Part shown: positions 52,781 through 64,000 of the stretch, in pieces | Layout of the letters: every line of letters starts with the position of its first letter | Numbering within the stretch: the first letter of the stretch is position 1 | Assembly (NCBI GenBank): GCA_023974075.1 | Contig: CM043785.1 | Location: 23,811,169-23,875,168 of the forward strand | Direction: 5' to 3' | Length of the DNA: 64,000 nucleotides | Origin: Chaenocephalus aceratus | Taxonomy: Eukaryota; Chordata; Actinopteri; Perciformes; Channichthyidae | The notes under the pieces: generated by a model | Seen by the model: only the letters and a program-made list of their open reading frames with translations | Told to the model about the DNA's origin: nothing | Database searches by the model: none | Position numbers and translations under genes: made by a program

Positions 52781-54016
52781 ACTATAGGTTACTTACGTAA
52801 CCCCAGTCGTCAGAGTAACATGAAGTGAGATGTCTCACTATGGGATGCGCGTCATTGCGGAGCAAACAGAAGCATCAATCTCATTACGCCAATCCTGATT
52901 GGCTGGTGATCTTGACGTCAAGGTCAAGGAATCACCCCCTATAAGTAGCTTGCGCCACGACGCATCCGTCATTCAAAATAAGCACCTCTTCTCGCTTCAC
53001 CATAGCAAGGAGGGCCGTCTGGTGAGACATCTCACTTCATGTTACTCTGAGTGCTGGGGTTATGTAAGTAACCTATAGTTCTCATTCATAACCCTCCGTT
53101 CGATGTCTCACTATGGGAAATTCTAGCTCCCGTATTGCCAGACGAGCTTATCTCGAAAATCACCAACCAACCAGAACTTAACAGGTAGAATCCCGACTCA
53201 ACAAGGTGCCCGCTTGGAGCAGAGACGTCTAGCCTGTAAAAGCAGACAAAAGTGAGCGGCGAGGACCAGCTCGCTGCTGCACAGATGTCTTGGATGGAAA
53301 CACCCTTGAACAAAGCCCAGGATGTAGTAGCCAGGCCCCGAGTCGAGTGAGCCCGCAGACCCGAAGGTGCTTGCAAACTCTGACTCGTATAGGGAGAGCC
53401 GTTGCTTAGTAACAGGCTTGCCCTTGTAAGGGTTAGCCCAGGACACAAAGAGTTGGTCATTAAGACGAAGCTCTTTTGATCTATCCATATATGTGCGTAA
53501 AGCACGGACTGGACACAACAGATCCTGCTGCTGTTCCCCGGAGGAAACCAGCGGCGGAGGAAATGCCTCAATGTCAATTGGGGTACACGAACCAACCGCC
53601 TTTGGTGTAAAGGCAGGGTTGGGCTTCAACAACACTCTCGTTTGCCCTGGGGCGAACTGAGTGCATGAAGGATGTACAGACAGCGCATGAATATCACTGA
53701 CCCGCTTGGCGGATGGGCCAGTAACAGCACTGTCTTGAGTGACAGATGTTTCATGTCAGCTCCTTCCAGGGGTTCAAATGGGGTCATTCTGAGCCTATTT
53801 AAAACCACTGCCAGGTCCCATAAGGGCACCAGCGACCTGGAGACAGTGAGGAGCCTGCGAGCTCCCTTCATAAAACAGACCAAAGGATGTTGGCTAGCCG
53901 TCTTACCCTCAAAGCCCACATGGCATGCAGCAATAGCAGCCAGGTACACCTTGATCGTGGAGAAAGCTCTGTGTTTATCGATCAAGTCCTGTAGAAATGA
54001 TATTATCCGAATGTAG
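52781..54016 (-). mobile_element. 5'-truncated DIRS-type element, copy 2
   Basis: Minus-strand element keeping only its 3' third: recombinase gene, internal complementary region (about 53015-53115) and the right terminal repeat ending at 52781 with the same ACTATAGGTTACTTACGTAA as copy 1. Similarity to the family ends near 54016, where unrelated sequence begins, so gag and RT are missing. It is close enough to copy 1 to belong to the same family. Confidence 0.85.
53086..54007 (-). pseudogene. DIRS tyrosine recombinase, partial and frameshifted
   Basis: The frame at 53626-53985 starts inside the protein (DKHRAFSTIKVYLAAIAA) and covers the N-terminal and central region missing from copy 1. After a frame change near 53630 it continues with PPLVSSGEQQ and WANPYKGKPVTKQRL; after another it shows RAHSTRGLATTSW, the H-x2-R catalytic signature, and QDICAAASWSSPLTFVCFY with the tryptophan and terminal tyrosine region. 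A short deletion after KQRLS removes the residues that normally link these blocks. Together the two copies cover most of the recombinase, but neither is intact. Confidence 0.82.
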
Positions 54017-54264
54017 CGGTGGCTTCAATGTAGGAGAGGAAACAATGGCCTCTATGGTGAGCTCACTCCATGCTGCTTTTTCCCCGTGTCAGCTCATTTG
54101 TCACCTAATGGAGGGTCGTCTTGATACTGTTTGTTTTTTCATTGCCCATTAAACAATATTATTACATTAGGTTCTGCTTGTGTCAGCTCTTCTCTGAAAT
54201 AATGCTGATGACACGGCAGAGAGACAACTGCTAACGGTTGTAAAGTAATTACCTCAAGTGACCA

Positions 54265-55579
54265 GGGGCCTCATTTATAAAGCCTTGCGTAGGATTGACG
54301 TGGGAAGGTTGCTTACATAGGACAAAGCAAATAAATACGCACCGACACTTTCCAATTCATAAAAGACTGCGTACCGGCGCAGGACTTGCGTACCGGCGCA
54401 GGACATATCCTACGCCGGTTTCCCTTTATAAATCACATCACAATCAACTCGAAATCCAATATTTGCCTACAAGTCAACGAAACGCCCATTCATTCATTCA
54501 TTTTGAATGACTTTATGAAGAAGATAGCAGGAAATGACGACAGAACAGCTAAAAAAGACATCTCACACCGTGTCAGATGTTGGTTATTTTGGGGAGGTCG
54601 AGATAAATCATATTGTTTAGTAGATGCAGTTTGAACCAGAGTAGCAGCATGGAGGTCGGATCGTCACCAAAATAAATAAATAAATGGTCCGAAAAAGGTT
54701 AATGACAAAGACAATACACATACATGTAGCCTAACCTCAGGCAGTGTGTTTGTACCGGGGACAGGAGACCCCCCCTTGATGAGAAACTGTAAGAAATGAT
54801 TGGGGAATCCCTCCGGAGTGGAGTCATGACGACTGGATCTGAATTATTGTTTTGTATTTGGTGGTTTGTGTTCCAGCTTTTGTTCAACAACTATATATCC
54901 ATAATCCACCAGTTAAAAGAAATACAACTAATGTGTTGTGTTATATTAGCTGTTCAATTTACCACATATGGTGTTCTTAGTTTCCATACCTCCTGTGTTT
55001 TACGAGCGACTTATCAAGTAGGCGGCGAACGGCATAAAACATGATTAAACATGATAGTATATAAAACCATGCTCGTATCTATACAACCTATAGAAATGCA
55101 AAACGGCATCAGTTTAGACGTAATTCTGTCCTTCTGCTTACCGCATCATTTATGAGAAAACATTTCATAACATTAACACAACATATTCGAGGTGGTTTTC
55201 AATAACATTTCCATATTTATTTATTTCTCCAAGTTATGTTTTTGTGTGCACTGAGGAGTCGCAAACAGGCTTTTGTTTAATCTTTTTAAGATTGGCTTTA
55301 ATCAATGTTTGAAAATGAATTCTTCCTATATGATAAATGAGAGGTAACATTTTATTTATGGTATTATTTCCACATATTTCTCTCCATTCTTCCTTCTGCC
55401 AACGGTGTCGCAGTTTCTCGTCTCTCCCGTTTTTGTGCTTAGTGCGTACGCATGGGTTAGAGTTTGCGTGGAGGACCGCACATTTTCCCGTCAAGTTAGT
55501 ATTTTATAAATCACAAACATTGCGTAGAAACTGGCGTACGCCATTTTTTGAGCGTATATCCCTTTATAAATGAGGCCCC
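54265..55579. mobile_element. 1.3-kb DNA transposon with GGGGCCTCATTTATAAAG ends
   Basis: Terminal inverted repeats of 18 bp, GGGGCCTCATTTATAAAG, at both ends. Subterminal words TGCGTA and GCGTACG recur, and TTGCGTACCGGCGCAGGAC occurs twice in tandem around 54367-54405. No transposase frame. These ends are common in fish genomes; I am not certain of the superfamily (Harbinger/ISL2EU-like is my guess) and could not fix the target duplication. Confidence 0.75.
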
Positions 55580-57032
55580 AGGTGTTGACTGAGAGCGAGG
55601 TTTGTACATGTTCGCTTATACATCAAGACACGCAGTTGCTTTAGATGAAATGTTAACAATCAGTGACTGTTTACTCATGGTTTTACTTATTCAATTTAAG
55701 CTATTCATTGCCGTAAACAAAAAAGAGTAGTTAAAAACAATATTGGCAATTTACAAGCTATTAAGCAACTAAGCCATCCAAAGACAAATCACAATAGAGA
55801 AGTGTGCATCCCTGTTCATGGATTAAAGATAATCACTTCTCTGCACTGAAACATTCTAATGTGCCCTCTGATGTTTACTACTACACGGTGTTCAGACTCC
55901 TAATTGCAGAAAGCTGAAGTCGGATGATCATCAGAGCCTCTCAACAAATCAGGTAAACATAGTGCTGGCAGTGAAGCGGGACATTCTGCTGAGTCAGAGC
56001 TCTGTTTGTATGTCTGTATTGATTGAGCACCTGTCATACAGAGACACTCCATCCAGCCGTCTATTGGAGATCTACAAACAAACACAAACAAACAAATGGC
56101 ATTGACTAGAAACTATTCAACACTGTCGGGCCGACTAACACACACAGAAAGCCCTGCTGTTTTACCACATGTGGTGCCTGTTGTGCTGTACTACAGTTTA
56201 TTATGTTAAACATGATTATTGAGGGCCTGATAGTTTAAAAACTAAATGGTTTAATATACATGTATAAACATTTGTCATATATCAATGATTATATAACAAA
56301 CTGTTTATTCTCAAAAATACCTTAAGTTTAGTATAGTTGTTATCTAATGTTTCACATTTAATATAAAAAGGAAAAACTAGCAGCTTCCCCTCTGTTTTAA
56401 ATAAACTCATCCTACCAAATACATCCCAATAGAGACATAATTCCTTCTGCTACATTAATATAATCACATTATACAAGAGGAAACCACCTATGCATGATTT
56501 TATAAAGGTCAGCAAACAACTCACATATTATTGCAAATATTTGTTTTACATAATGTACAGAAGGTCTAAAACCTCTCGCATACAGTTGATGTAAACTCTA
56601 AACTCCCCTCTGTATTTGGCTTTTAACGTGTTTTAACCTCGAGAGATACAGAAGGTGACCTGTCCAGGCTTTACGCTGTCTCTCGCCCAGTGCATGATGG
56701 GTAAGGTTGCAGCCCCCCTACAGCCATGAAAATAATAGGCAGATGGGACTGGCAGGATAATCACACGCTTTAGAATTCACCAAATGTTACTGGCTTTAGA
56801 TCCACTGAAAAATCTGACAAGACATCTAGAAAGGCGCTATGACAACTCACTGGGAAATACAAGGACTCACTGAAGCATGACACTGTCGGGGACAATAGCA
56901 TTTCGGTCATGCTGTAGCTCAGACACATTCACATGAAACATGTGAGATCAAATCTGTTCAAACTCAACTACAGTAGTTGAATAGTGACTGCCCTAGTATT
57001 CTCCATAAAACATGAATGCCTTGACCAAAGAG
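55580..57032. other. upstream region, no recognised feature
   Basis: No transposon ends, exon or long frame recognised. Confidence 0.5.
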
Positions 57033-57387
57033 CAGTGGCGGTTCTAGGCCAATTTTACTGGGGGGGGGCAGGCTGGGGCCAGTTATTTCATGAGAGGGGC
57101 ACAATAAAAGCGGGTTAAAAAGACAAAGACAGTATAAAGTAATTGTGTTAAATAAACATAAAATACAGTAATTGGTATTTGTTTTAGTAAATGTAAGTGC
57201 CAATTTAATAAAAAAGCATAAACAGTATTTGCTTTTATATAAGGTAATGAACAGTTTAATCTCCATTGTACATACAGGTCTCTGATTTGATTTAGTTCCA
57301 ATAAATCGTACTATTGTAACGGTTTTTTTGGAGGGGCGCCACAGGGGGGTCACTGGCCCCGTTGCCCCCCCCTAAAACCGCCCTCTG
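57033..57387. mobile_element. hAT-like MITE with G-rich ends
   Basis: Left end CAGTGGCGGTTCTAGG and right end complement CAGAGGGCGGTTTTAGG form an imperfect inverted repeat, each followed by a run of eight or more G. The flanking octamers CCAAAGAG and TCAAAAAG match at six of eight positions, consistent with a decayed hAT duplication. No coding capacity. Confidence 0.65.
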
Positions 57388-57395
57388 TCAAAAAG

Positions 57396-57857
57396 CAGAA
57401 TTGTCTGTGTGTATTTTGATACAGTGTTAGATTTCTGTTAGACCTAGAAGTAAAGCTGCCTGTCACATACTGTAACACATAGTCACACCCAACAGTATGT
57501 GAAGTCAGTGAATCAACTGCCCTTCATGCATAGGTGAACCTTCACATGTAATCATGAATGAGGTAAACTGCCATGACTTATTCTCATGTACATGTTGGGT
57601 TGATAAATGACCTTTTTAATGCTGTGTGATTTCAATTTGCTCACTATTCCTGTATACATCATCTGGTGTTCTCGGAGTCAAAATCAAGAGCCCCTTTTCT
57701 CCAAGTCCATGTTTGCATGGATTAACTCCACTGCCTTGAATGAATTAACAAATGAGGTTAATACATGATAAGCATTCAGGGAGCCGTGGAATAAGGTCAA
57801 ACTAATGGCTAAACAGACAGGGTTAAGTCTAGTCTAGTAGACTCATGTTTATTGACA
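57396..57857. other. upstream region, no recognised feature
   Basis: Nothing recognised between the MITE and the TTAA-flanked element. Confidence 0.5.
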
Positions 57858-57861
57858 TTAA

Positions 57862-59908
57862 AGAGCCTGTGACAGCATCCCAACAACTGTTGTGCAATGA
57901 AATATTGGGCTACTAGTAATCTCGAACCGTCAGTTTAAAAAAGAAAAAGCGATACCGTTCCGTTAAATATCAATAATTTCGAACATCGCGGGGAAATTCC
58001 TTCCACTCATTTTGAAGTTTTGGGGGAAGCCGGAAGTGACGTCAATGCGGGAACGCTTCGAGAGCCAAACACGGACAAAGTGTGTTGTCATGCGTAGAAT
58101 GGTGAATTACTGAGATTAAGCACGTTAATAACGTTTTAATGAAGTTGACTACAGTATATTCATATTTGTCAGTGCTTTCATGTCAATTCGGCGACATAAA
58201 CATAAATGATCGTGGTGAAGATGATGATTACATTAGGATTACAAATCGGGAGTGAGAGCTGCTGAATTTCCTCCCGTCGGATGTGATATAAAAACAAATC
58301 GATTATTTTTGTGGTTGTAAACTCAAGTGGATGAAACTACATTTATTAGTGCTTTCATGTCAATTCGGCAAACATATGATACATTAAATGATCGTTTGTT
58401 TGAGCCGGTCTGCATTTCCTGATGAGAAAACAAACCGATGCTTTTTGTAGTTGTAGTACACCAACAACATGGATTAAACGTGTGTTTTTTTTACCACAAT
58501 GTTGGGGAAATTAATGGATAAAATGCACGGATTATTATTATTATTCCCACTCCGATCGGGACACTAGGTCCACCGTTTCCCCGCAGCGAGGCTCCCCCCG
58601 TTGACAGTTTACGTGGGCTGGGTGCAGTGGCGGACTGGCCGGTACCGAAGTGGGCCGGTCGGATAAGTAACTAGCACATCCCCCATAGGCGGCGCGTGAG
58701 GCTCAGGTTTGAGAAGGCTAAATAACTTCTTTTACCTGACGCTGCCCGCCTCCGGCGTCTATAGAAAAGAGATCAACTCAGTGTGCGGAGTTTAAATCTC
58801 TCAAGTCATATTACAGGATAAAGGAAATACAGTTTAAACTGCCGTATGCAGAGAAGACGCCGACGTGTCGCACTTATCATTCATATTACATCATCAATCA
58901 GATCATCGATCATATAATATCATAATATATCATATATTTCCTTATCTGAGTCAGCTTCTCCAGCCTCATCTGGCCGTGCAACACTCACAGTGTCACAGAC
59001 TGTATGCAGAAGTATTATTTAACACATTATGTTGACGAAACACTCGAGACAAATGTAATTAAAGTCAGATCCACTCGTGTCTTAGACGTGAACGCGCTCT
59101 CAGCTGGAGAGAGAAACCTTGGCTTGATTTACCGAGTTGATAACCAGCGTCGTAGGACCGCTTAGCGAGATCTCGTTTGTTAGTTAGTTGTTGTTAGTTT
59201 GTTTGTTACTCAAACATATCCAGGGTCTGTTGATCTGGCTTTGTAGTACAGGGCACAGGTGGCTTAGCAGCGCTGAGGTCAAAGACAGAGACATTATACA
59301 TTATATTTGTATTTTACCAGGATGCAGTGACACAAATATTTACATATTTACATTTACTATCTACAGCACCCGCCGCCCCTAACATCCCCACTCCCCCCGT
59401 TGACAATTTACTAGCGGTACCGAAGTGGGCCGGTCGAGAGTCCCGGGATGATTTTTAGTCCCATTCCACCACTGGCTACATGACCATATGATCGCCCATA
59501 TTGACGCACCTCATTCCTAAACTTCTAACAGATACAACATAAACCGATCCTTCAGCCTCATATGAGCTCTCAGACACGTTCAACATTAACCTGTCATCGC
59601 TGTCTGAGCTTGCTGCTGTGTGTGCCGTCGTGCGTTTACATCTGACTGTATATATATAAAGGTTTACATGCAGAAGCTGGGATCCTGGACGGTGCAGCTG
59701 GAGCGCTGTGCCCGCAATGACGTCACCCATCATTTGGCGGGACTTGAAGAATCCGCGAGAAGATCCAGAAAATTGTCAACATTGAAGGCAGATTAATGGT
59801 TATCAAAGTACAAATATCCAAAATCAGTTCAGTAACGGTTTTCAAGGGGACAATATGTACTCAAATTGATGGGTTTGGATGATGGGGGAAAACCGTGTCA
59901 CAGGCTCT
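57862..59908. mobile_element. 2-kb TTAA-flanked element (piggyBac- or Kolobok-like)
   Basis: Thirteen-base inverted ends AGAGCCTGTGACA lie directly inside TTAA at 57858-57861 and 59909-59912, the target specificity of piggyBac and Kolobok transposons. The interior has a tandem duplication of about 177 bp (AGTGCTTTCATGTCAATTCG at 58171 and 58348) and a nested MITE-like segment at 58625-59474. No transposase frame is present, so it is non-autonomous. A distinction between the two superfamilies is not possible from the ends alone. Confidence 0.75.
58625..59474. mobile_element. hAT-like MITE nested in the TTAA element
   Basis: Starts CAGTGGCGGACTGG and ends in the complement of CAGTGGTGGAATGG; near both ends lies GGTACCGAAGTGGGCCGGTC, in direct orientation. 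The flanking octamers GCTGGGTG and GCTACATG agree at only five positions, so insertion boundaries are tentative. Confidence 0.45.
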
Positions 59909-59912
59909 TTAA

Positions 59913-62900
59913 GCTACGATGCATCAGACAATAAAGTAACCATTTTATGCATTAAATATATATCTTTGTAATACCATCATAGTTCATAAGTTAAGCAGAA
60001 AGCTCCTTTAAGGTTAAATGTTTGCATAGGAATGCTTGTGCTGCTCAGCAAAGCAGATTTGAATAACGAAAACAATCCAAATAAAAAAAAATACTGAGCA
60101 CAAAAAAAGAACATTAGGATTGAGACCTTGCTAATAGTTTGCTTTTAAAACTCAAATGGAAAATAACATATTATATAGCTATATCCTTAGGTGTCAGATG
60201 TCTAGTTTCAAGTTGTTTCACTACAATATGAGGGTTAAGTGTCCTTAAAATGTTATATGGGTTTTCAGAGAGACAGAACTATCTTTCTCTGAATATGCTT
60301 AGCCCTGGAGTTTTGAAAATGCATGCGTATGTGTCACAGATCAAAATATTCAAAAGTTTAAACTCTGCTTGCACTGCATAAAATGGAAATTAGAGCTTCT
60401 TCACCATATGACACTAACTTTGTGAATGCAATCCCTGTCATTTGTCATTATTCAAAGTTAATATGCCGACACTGCATTGACCCAGATTCAGAGCGGCGTT
60501 AAGCAGTAGACACAGTTGTAAGGGAGTCTCTGAAAGCAGAAGTCAGGGCTCAACCTGCCGTATCGCTGCTGTGCAGAGCCGTGCTCTCAGAGCGGCCAAA
60601 ACAGGCAGATCAAGGTAGAGCACAACCTGTGAAATTCTCAAAGCAGTCAAGTTATCTTCAACCTTCTTTAAAAATGTAATGCCCATGGCAAAGTTGAATC
60701 AATATTTTTTAACCATGTCTTCTGAAAACACATGCCACTAATTTGCTGGGAGATGTTCTTAAAAATCCTATATCAGGACACCTCAACGAAGTTTTATAAA
60801 TATACATAGCTATTGCTGAAAACTACTGTCAGTCAAATTATTTTCATCTGAAGTATATTCTGTACGACTTTGGTTACGCTTCGTGAAATATGCAATGTGT
60901 TTTTTTCCTGATAACAGGTATCATTCTTAAGTAAAGCTCAAAGAGTATGTGGGGGAACAGGTGATATTTATACCACATGCTCATTCATGCCTCTTACATC
61001 TGCATCTTGTTTTTTAAACAACATTTTGGGTCTCATGTATAGCAAAACATTTAAGACCAAATGTCCTCTTGTTTTTGTTGGTATCGATTCATTTCTGGGA
61101 TGCACCTGTGTTTTCTTTTGTTAGGCTCTAATCTAAGATAACAGAACATTTCACGAGTAGTCGAGATCACTCTAAAACATTTTGTTTATTTACAGTCCAC
61201 GAGTGGAGCAAAAATGATGCTTGTAAAAAACATACAGTTTTGTTCATCTTGCCGCAGTTTTTAAATGGACCAGCCCCCTTATGCACAACAGACCTTCAGC
61301 AATGTAATATTATTTTGTAATAGTACAAACCATTATGAGTTTTTTTTAAGATTTAGTATTTGTCATACAACATCAATGTCTTCACACTGTGAATAAGTTA
61401 ACCTCGAAACAAACTACACTCCTCCAGTACATTCCATGCTGGAGTGTACTGGAGGGATGTGGCACTGAAAGCGTATGGTGGGTTATGGTGGGTTATGGTG
61501 GGTTGGGTACTTCACAATTCATTTCCAAGATTCCCTCTAAAACGCATGACTCTTCCTTCTTCCCTTTGAGGACTGTTAAGGTCAAAGCAGAGGGGAAGAC
61601 AGATTTCCACTGTAGTCACATCTTTGAGCCAAACTGCACGATACAATTCACAACCTTTGGAGAATATTTTCAAATGCTCTACCACTAATTTAATTCACAG
61701 AGATTAGTAGCAGCAGCAGGCTGTTGAAGGTACCATGTGGAGTCTTTGTCTAATACACAATGGAGCAAGATTTAGGTGTGTTCCTTTTCTAATGTTCATG
61801 CGCACAAGTGTTCTACTTATTAAAACTTAGTGACAGGGACATGCCAACAAACGTAGCAATGCACCAAAAAAAGATAAAGAACAACACTACTAGTAGCAAG
61901 TAAGCATGCATGGAAACAATGAAGGGTTTAACATATATCAAATAGGCTTGGCTTGAGGAAGGACCAAGAGAACACACAGTGCATTTTTGGTGAGAACACT
62001 AAAAAGAAACATACATAATGTGTGTTTATAAGAGAACACAACAGAGCATCTTAAATCAAGTGAAATCTACATGTTGGTTATCTAAACAAAATCCATCACA
62101 TATATTGATGTCAATCCATCCTGTAAAGTAATTTCCCTTTAATCAAGTTGTGCTATTATGCTTTTCCTATAATTAAAACTACTCTTTTTCAAACAGTGAT
62201 TTTACATCTGTTTGATTAATGACATTGATGCAACACGAATTTAAAAACATTCCATTCTGAACTCTGGCCGCCGCAACCTTTTTTGTTGCACTTTGTTAAG
62301 TCAAATAGCTTTTTAGAGCTATTCCACACAGATGTTGTGATAGATTGTCAATGCATTTGCAATTGGTCAGAATGGGACAATGTATCATGTGACCTAGCTC
62401 TGCAGCTCTGCTGTCAATGCAGAGGACAATGCTCAGCTTTGATTTGAAAGAGGGAACACATGTTTCTTTGATACCTACAGGATTACCATTTGTTACAATG
62501 GAAAGACGACAGAATTGCTATAATCTTGAACTATAGGCAGTGATTTATAACACTCACTAAAGTCTCACACTGAATCTGTAAGGAACTACAGTCAAAGTCC
62601 CGGGTCTAACATTTGAGTATTGTATCACAGTAAAGTCATAGGGTAACCAAACTAATGTCTTGAAATGAACCCATGAACGTTTTTTTATAAATATAGCAAA
62701 CCAAGGTTGGATACAGATTTAGTATCCGACATCAGACATGGTCATTAATGTACATGTATGCAATCTAGCAGAGTTTCTAGTCATTTCTGCATGCACAAAA
62801 TACATTAACTAGGCTGTGTTTCAGGGCTGGTCAAGTCATGAGAAACTCAGCACGGTAAGCACTAATAATGGCAATAATAGCTCAAGATACAACTAAACTA

Positions 62901-62956
62901 ACAATTGTTCATGCATTATTTGTTTCTCCTGAGAAATATCTAAAAGAAAACACATG
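59913..62956. other. upstream region, no recognised feature
   Basis: About 3 kb of AT-rich sequence. A triple GGTTATGGTG repeat at about 61478-61503 is the only local oddity. No gene recognised. Confidence 0.5.
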
Positions 62957-63570
62957 AAGCTGAGCGCAAGTTCAGACAGGAAGACCTAACACTCCGTATT
63001 GCTCGTCATGGCAATACTCGCTCCCTCCACTGGATGACAGGGAGCGCCACTCCTTAGCCAACATATCACTTCCCTCCATTCACAAGCCTAATTATCGCAC
63101 CTGTTAAACCCTCTATATATGCTCTCCCCTTTTCTATCAGCTGTCTTCCAGGCGTCAACGCGCAACCCTCCTCCACCCCTTCGCCTCCTGCTTCCAACTC
63201 AGGGCCAAGCTCAACCTTCTCCCTTCCAACCGGACCTAACCACTTATCACCACCACCAGGTCTAGACCCAGGGGGGTTCATCAGAGCGGTTCTTTCCCTC
63301 CTGAATGATCATCCTGCAAACCCGGGGCCTAATCGCCAAAACATCATTACAGTTACTTATCGTAATACGTCAATCACTATTCCCGCATATCATGTGTCCC
63401 GGTAATAAACATGTACTCATACATCACGTCTCTTCTGATTGAAATGTAGCTCAGCGTAAGTTCAATCAGGAAGACAACATCATCGGGTGTCACACGTTAT
63501 CTCAATAAGTGATCAGGGGCATTACGCCCCGGCTAGCCAATCATCGCACCTGCTAACCCCTTTAAATCTG
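62957..63570 (+). repeat. unidentified repeat with two related halves
   Basis: GCTGAGCGCAAGTTCAGACA at about 62959 recurs as GCTCAGCGTAAGTTCAATCA at about 63450, and TCGCACCTGTTAAACCC followed by GCTCTCCCC (about 63095-63130) recurs at about 63545-63580. The spacing of roughly 490 bp and the AATAAAC near 63403 suggest tandem or LTR-like units. A small hairpin with nine-base arms CTGATTGAA/TTCAATCAG lies at about 63438-63472. Family unknown. Confidence 0.45.
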
Positions 63571-64000
63571 CTCTCCCCTTCCTCCCACCATCCTCACTCA
63601 GATGATGGAAGACAATCTTAATCACTCAATCAGTTTATCAGCATCTATGACTCATCCTGGCGCACTTAACTGCTATTAAGCTATACTATATCGTGGCTCA
63701 TGTCTCAGCATTTAACTAAGTGTACGTCTTTTCTGCGTGCATTCTGCACTTCATTCATATTCTCGGGTTTGCTCACTTGGCTCGCATCAATCCAGGCTAT
63801 GATATTCCAACACACTCTCACTCCCTAAGCGTCCAATAGCGACGTTTGGTCAGTGTCCGTGGCGTCCAATTGTGACGCTCCTAGGCTCCTTCAGCGTCAT
63901 AAAGGGACGCAAATAGCTTTCAACTGATTGCAATGTATTCCCATCTGCGTCGGGATTTGACGCTCATGGAAGCACGGCATTATTCTTGGTAGAAAATGCC
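63571..64000. other. window end, moderately GC-rich, not recognised
   Basis: Contains repeated words of the type GCGTCCAATAGCGACG, GCGTCCAATTGTGACG and GCGTCATAAAGGGACG between 63828 and 63910, probably part of another interspersed repeat cut by the window edge. No reading frame supported. Confidence 0.4.

Noticed and set aside
53672..54016. Plus-strand 114-codon frame over the second DIRS copy
   Set aside because: Antisense shadow of the recombinase relic.

Overview
The window is vertebrate nuclear DNA, almost certainly from a teleost fish. It holds five interrupted, GT-AG-bounded coding exons of a catenin alpha-2 gene. The surrounding AT-rich introns are packed with fish-type transposable elements: a DIRS-type tyrosine-recombinase retrotransposon, L2/CR1-like LINE tails, tRNA-derived SINEs, hAT elements and long (TG)n tracts. 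I cannot name the species.

The only host gene I can support is ctnna2, on the minus strand. Reading right to left, coding exon 1 (45851-45957, with the ATG at 45952), exon 2 (12531-12726), exon 3 (8301-8467), exon 4 (6797-6916) and exon 5 (4940-5206) join in frame to give 284 residues, the N-terminal third of the protein. It carries the beta-catenin-binding and dimerisation region. Intron 1 is about 33 kb. The rest of the gene lies left of position 1, and the promoter and 5' non-coding exon are not identified.

The introns form a layered transposon record. At 17367-22808 an hAT element with a perfect 8-bp target duplication was split by a 4.2-kb DIRS element whose terminal repeats, internal complementary region, gag, RT-RNase H-methyltransferase and recombinase remnants are visible. 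A second, 5'-truncated DIRS copy lies at 52781-54016. Three copies of another hAT family (27800-28820, 35742-36770, 38313-42116) each keep 8-bp duplications. The first two are nearly identical and inverted. The third was broken by an insertion that includes a palindromic element with arms of about 470 bp around a fragment of an XPG/FEN-like nuclease with a cysteine-rich tail, the least ordinary coding signal here. Other parts are an inverted pair of THAP-domain fragments (891-4068), a solo LTR with a 5-bp duplication (37818-38143), an LTR plus repetitive reading frame just upstream of coding exon 1 (46536-48349), a LINE reverse-transcriptase relic (48600-49960), several fold-back elements, and a 2-kb TTAA-flanked element (57862-59908).

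Right of about 60 kb I see no gene. The last kilobase is an unidentified repetitive region. Class names for transposons rest on motifs, terminal repeats and target duplications read by eye, not on database searches.
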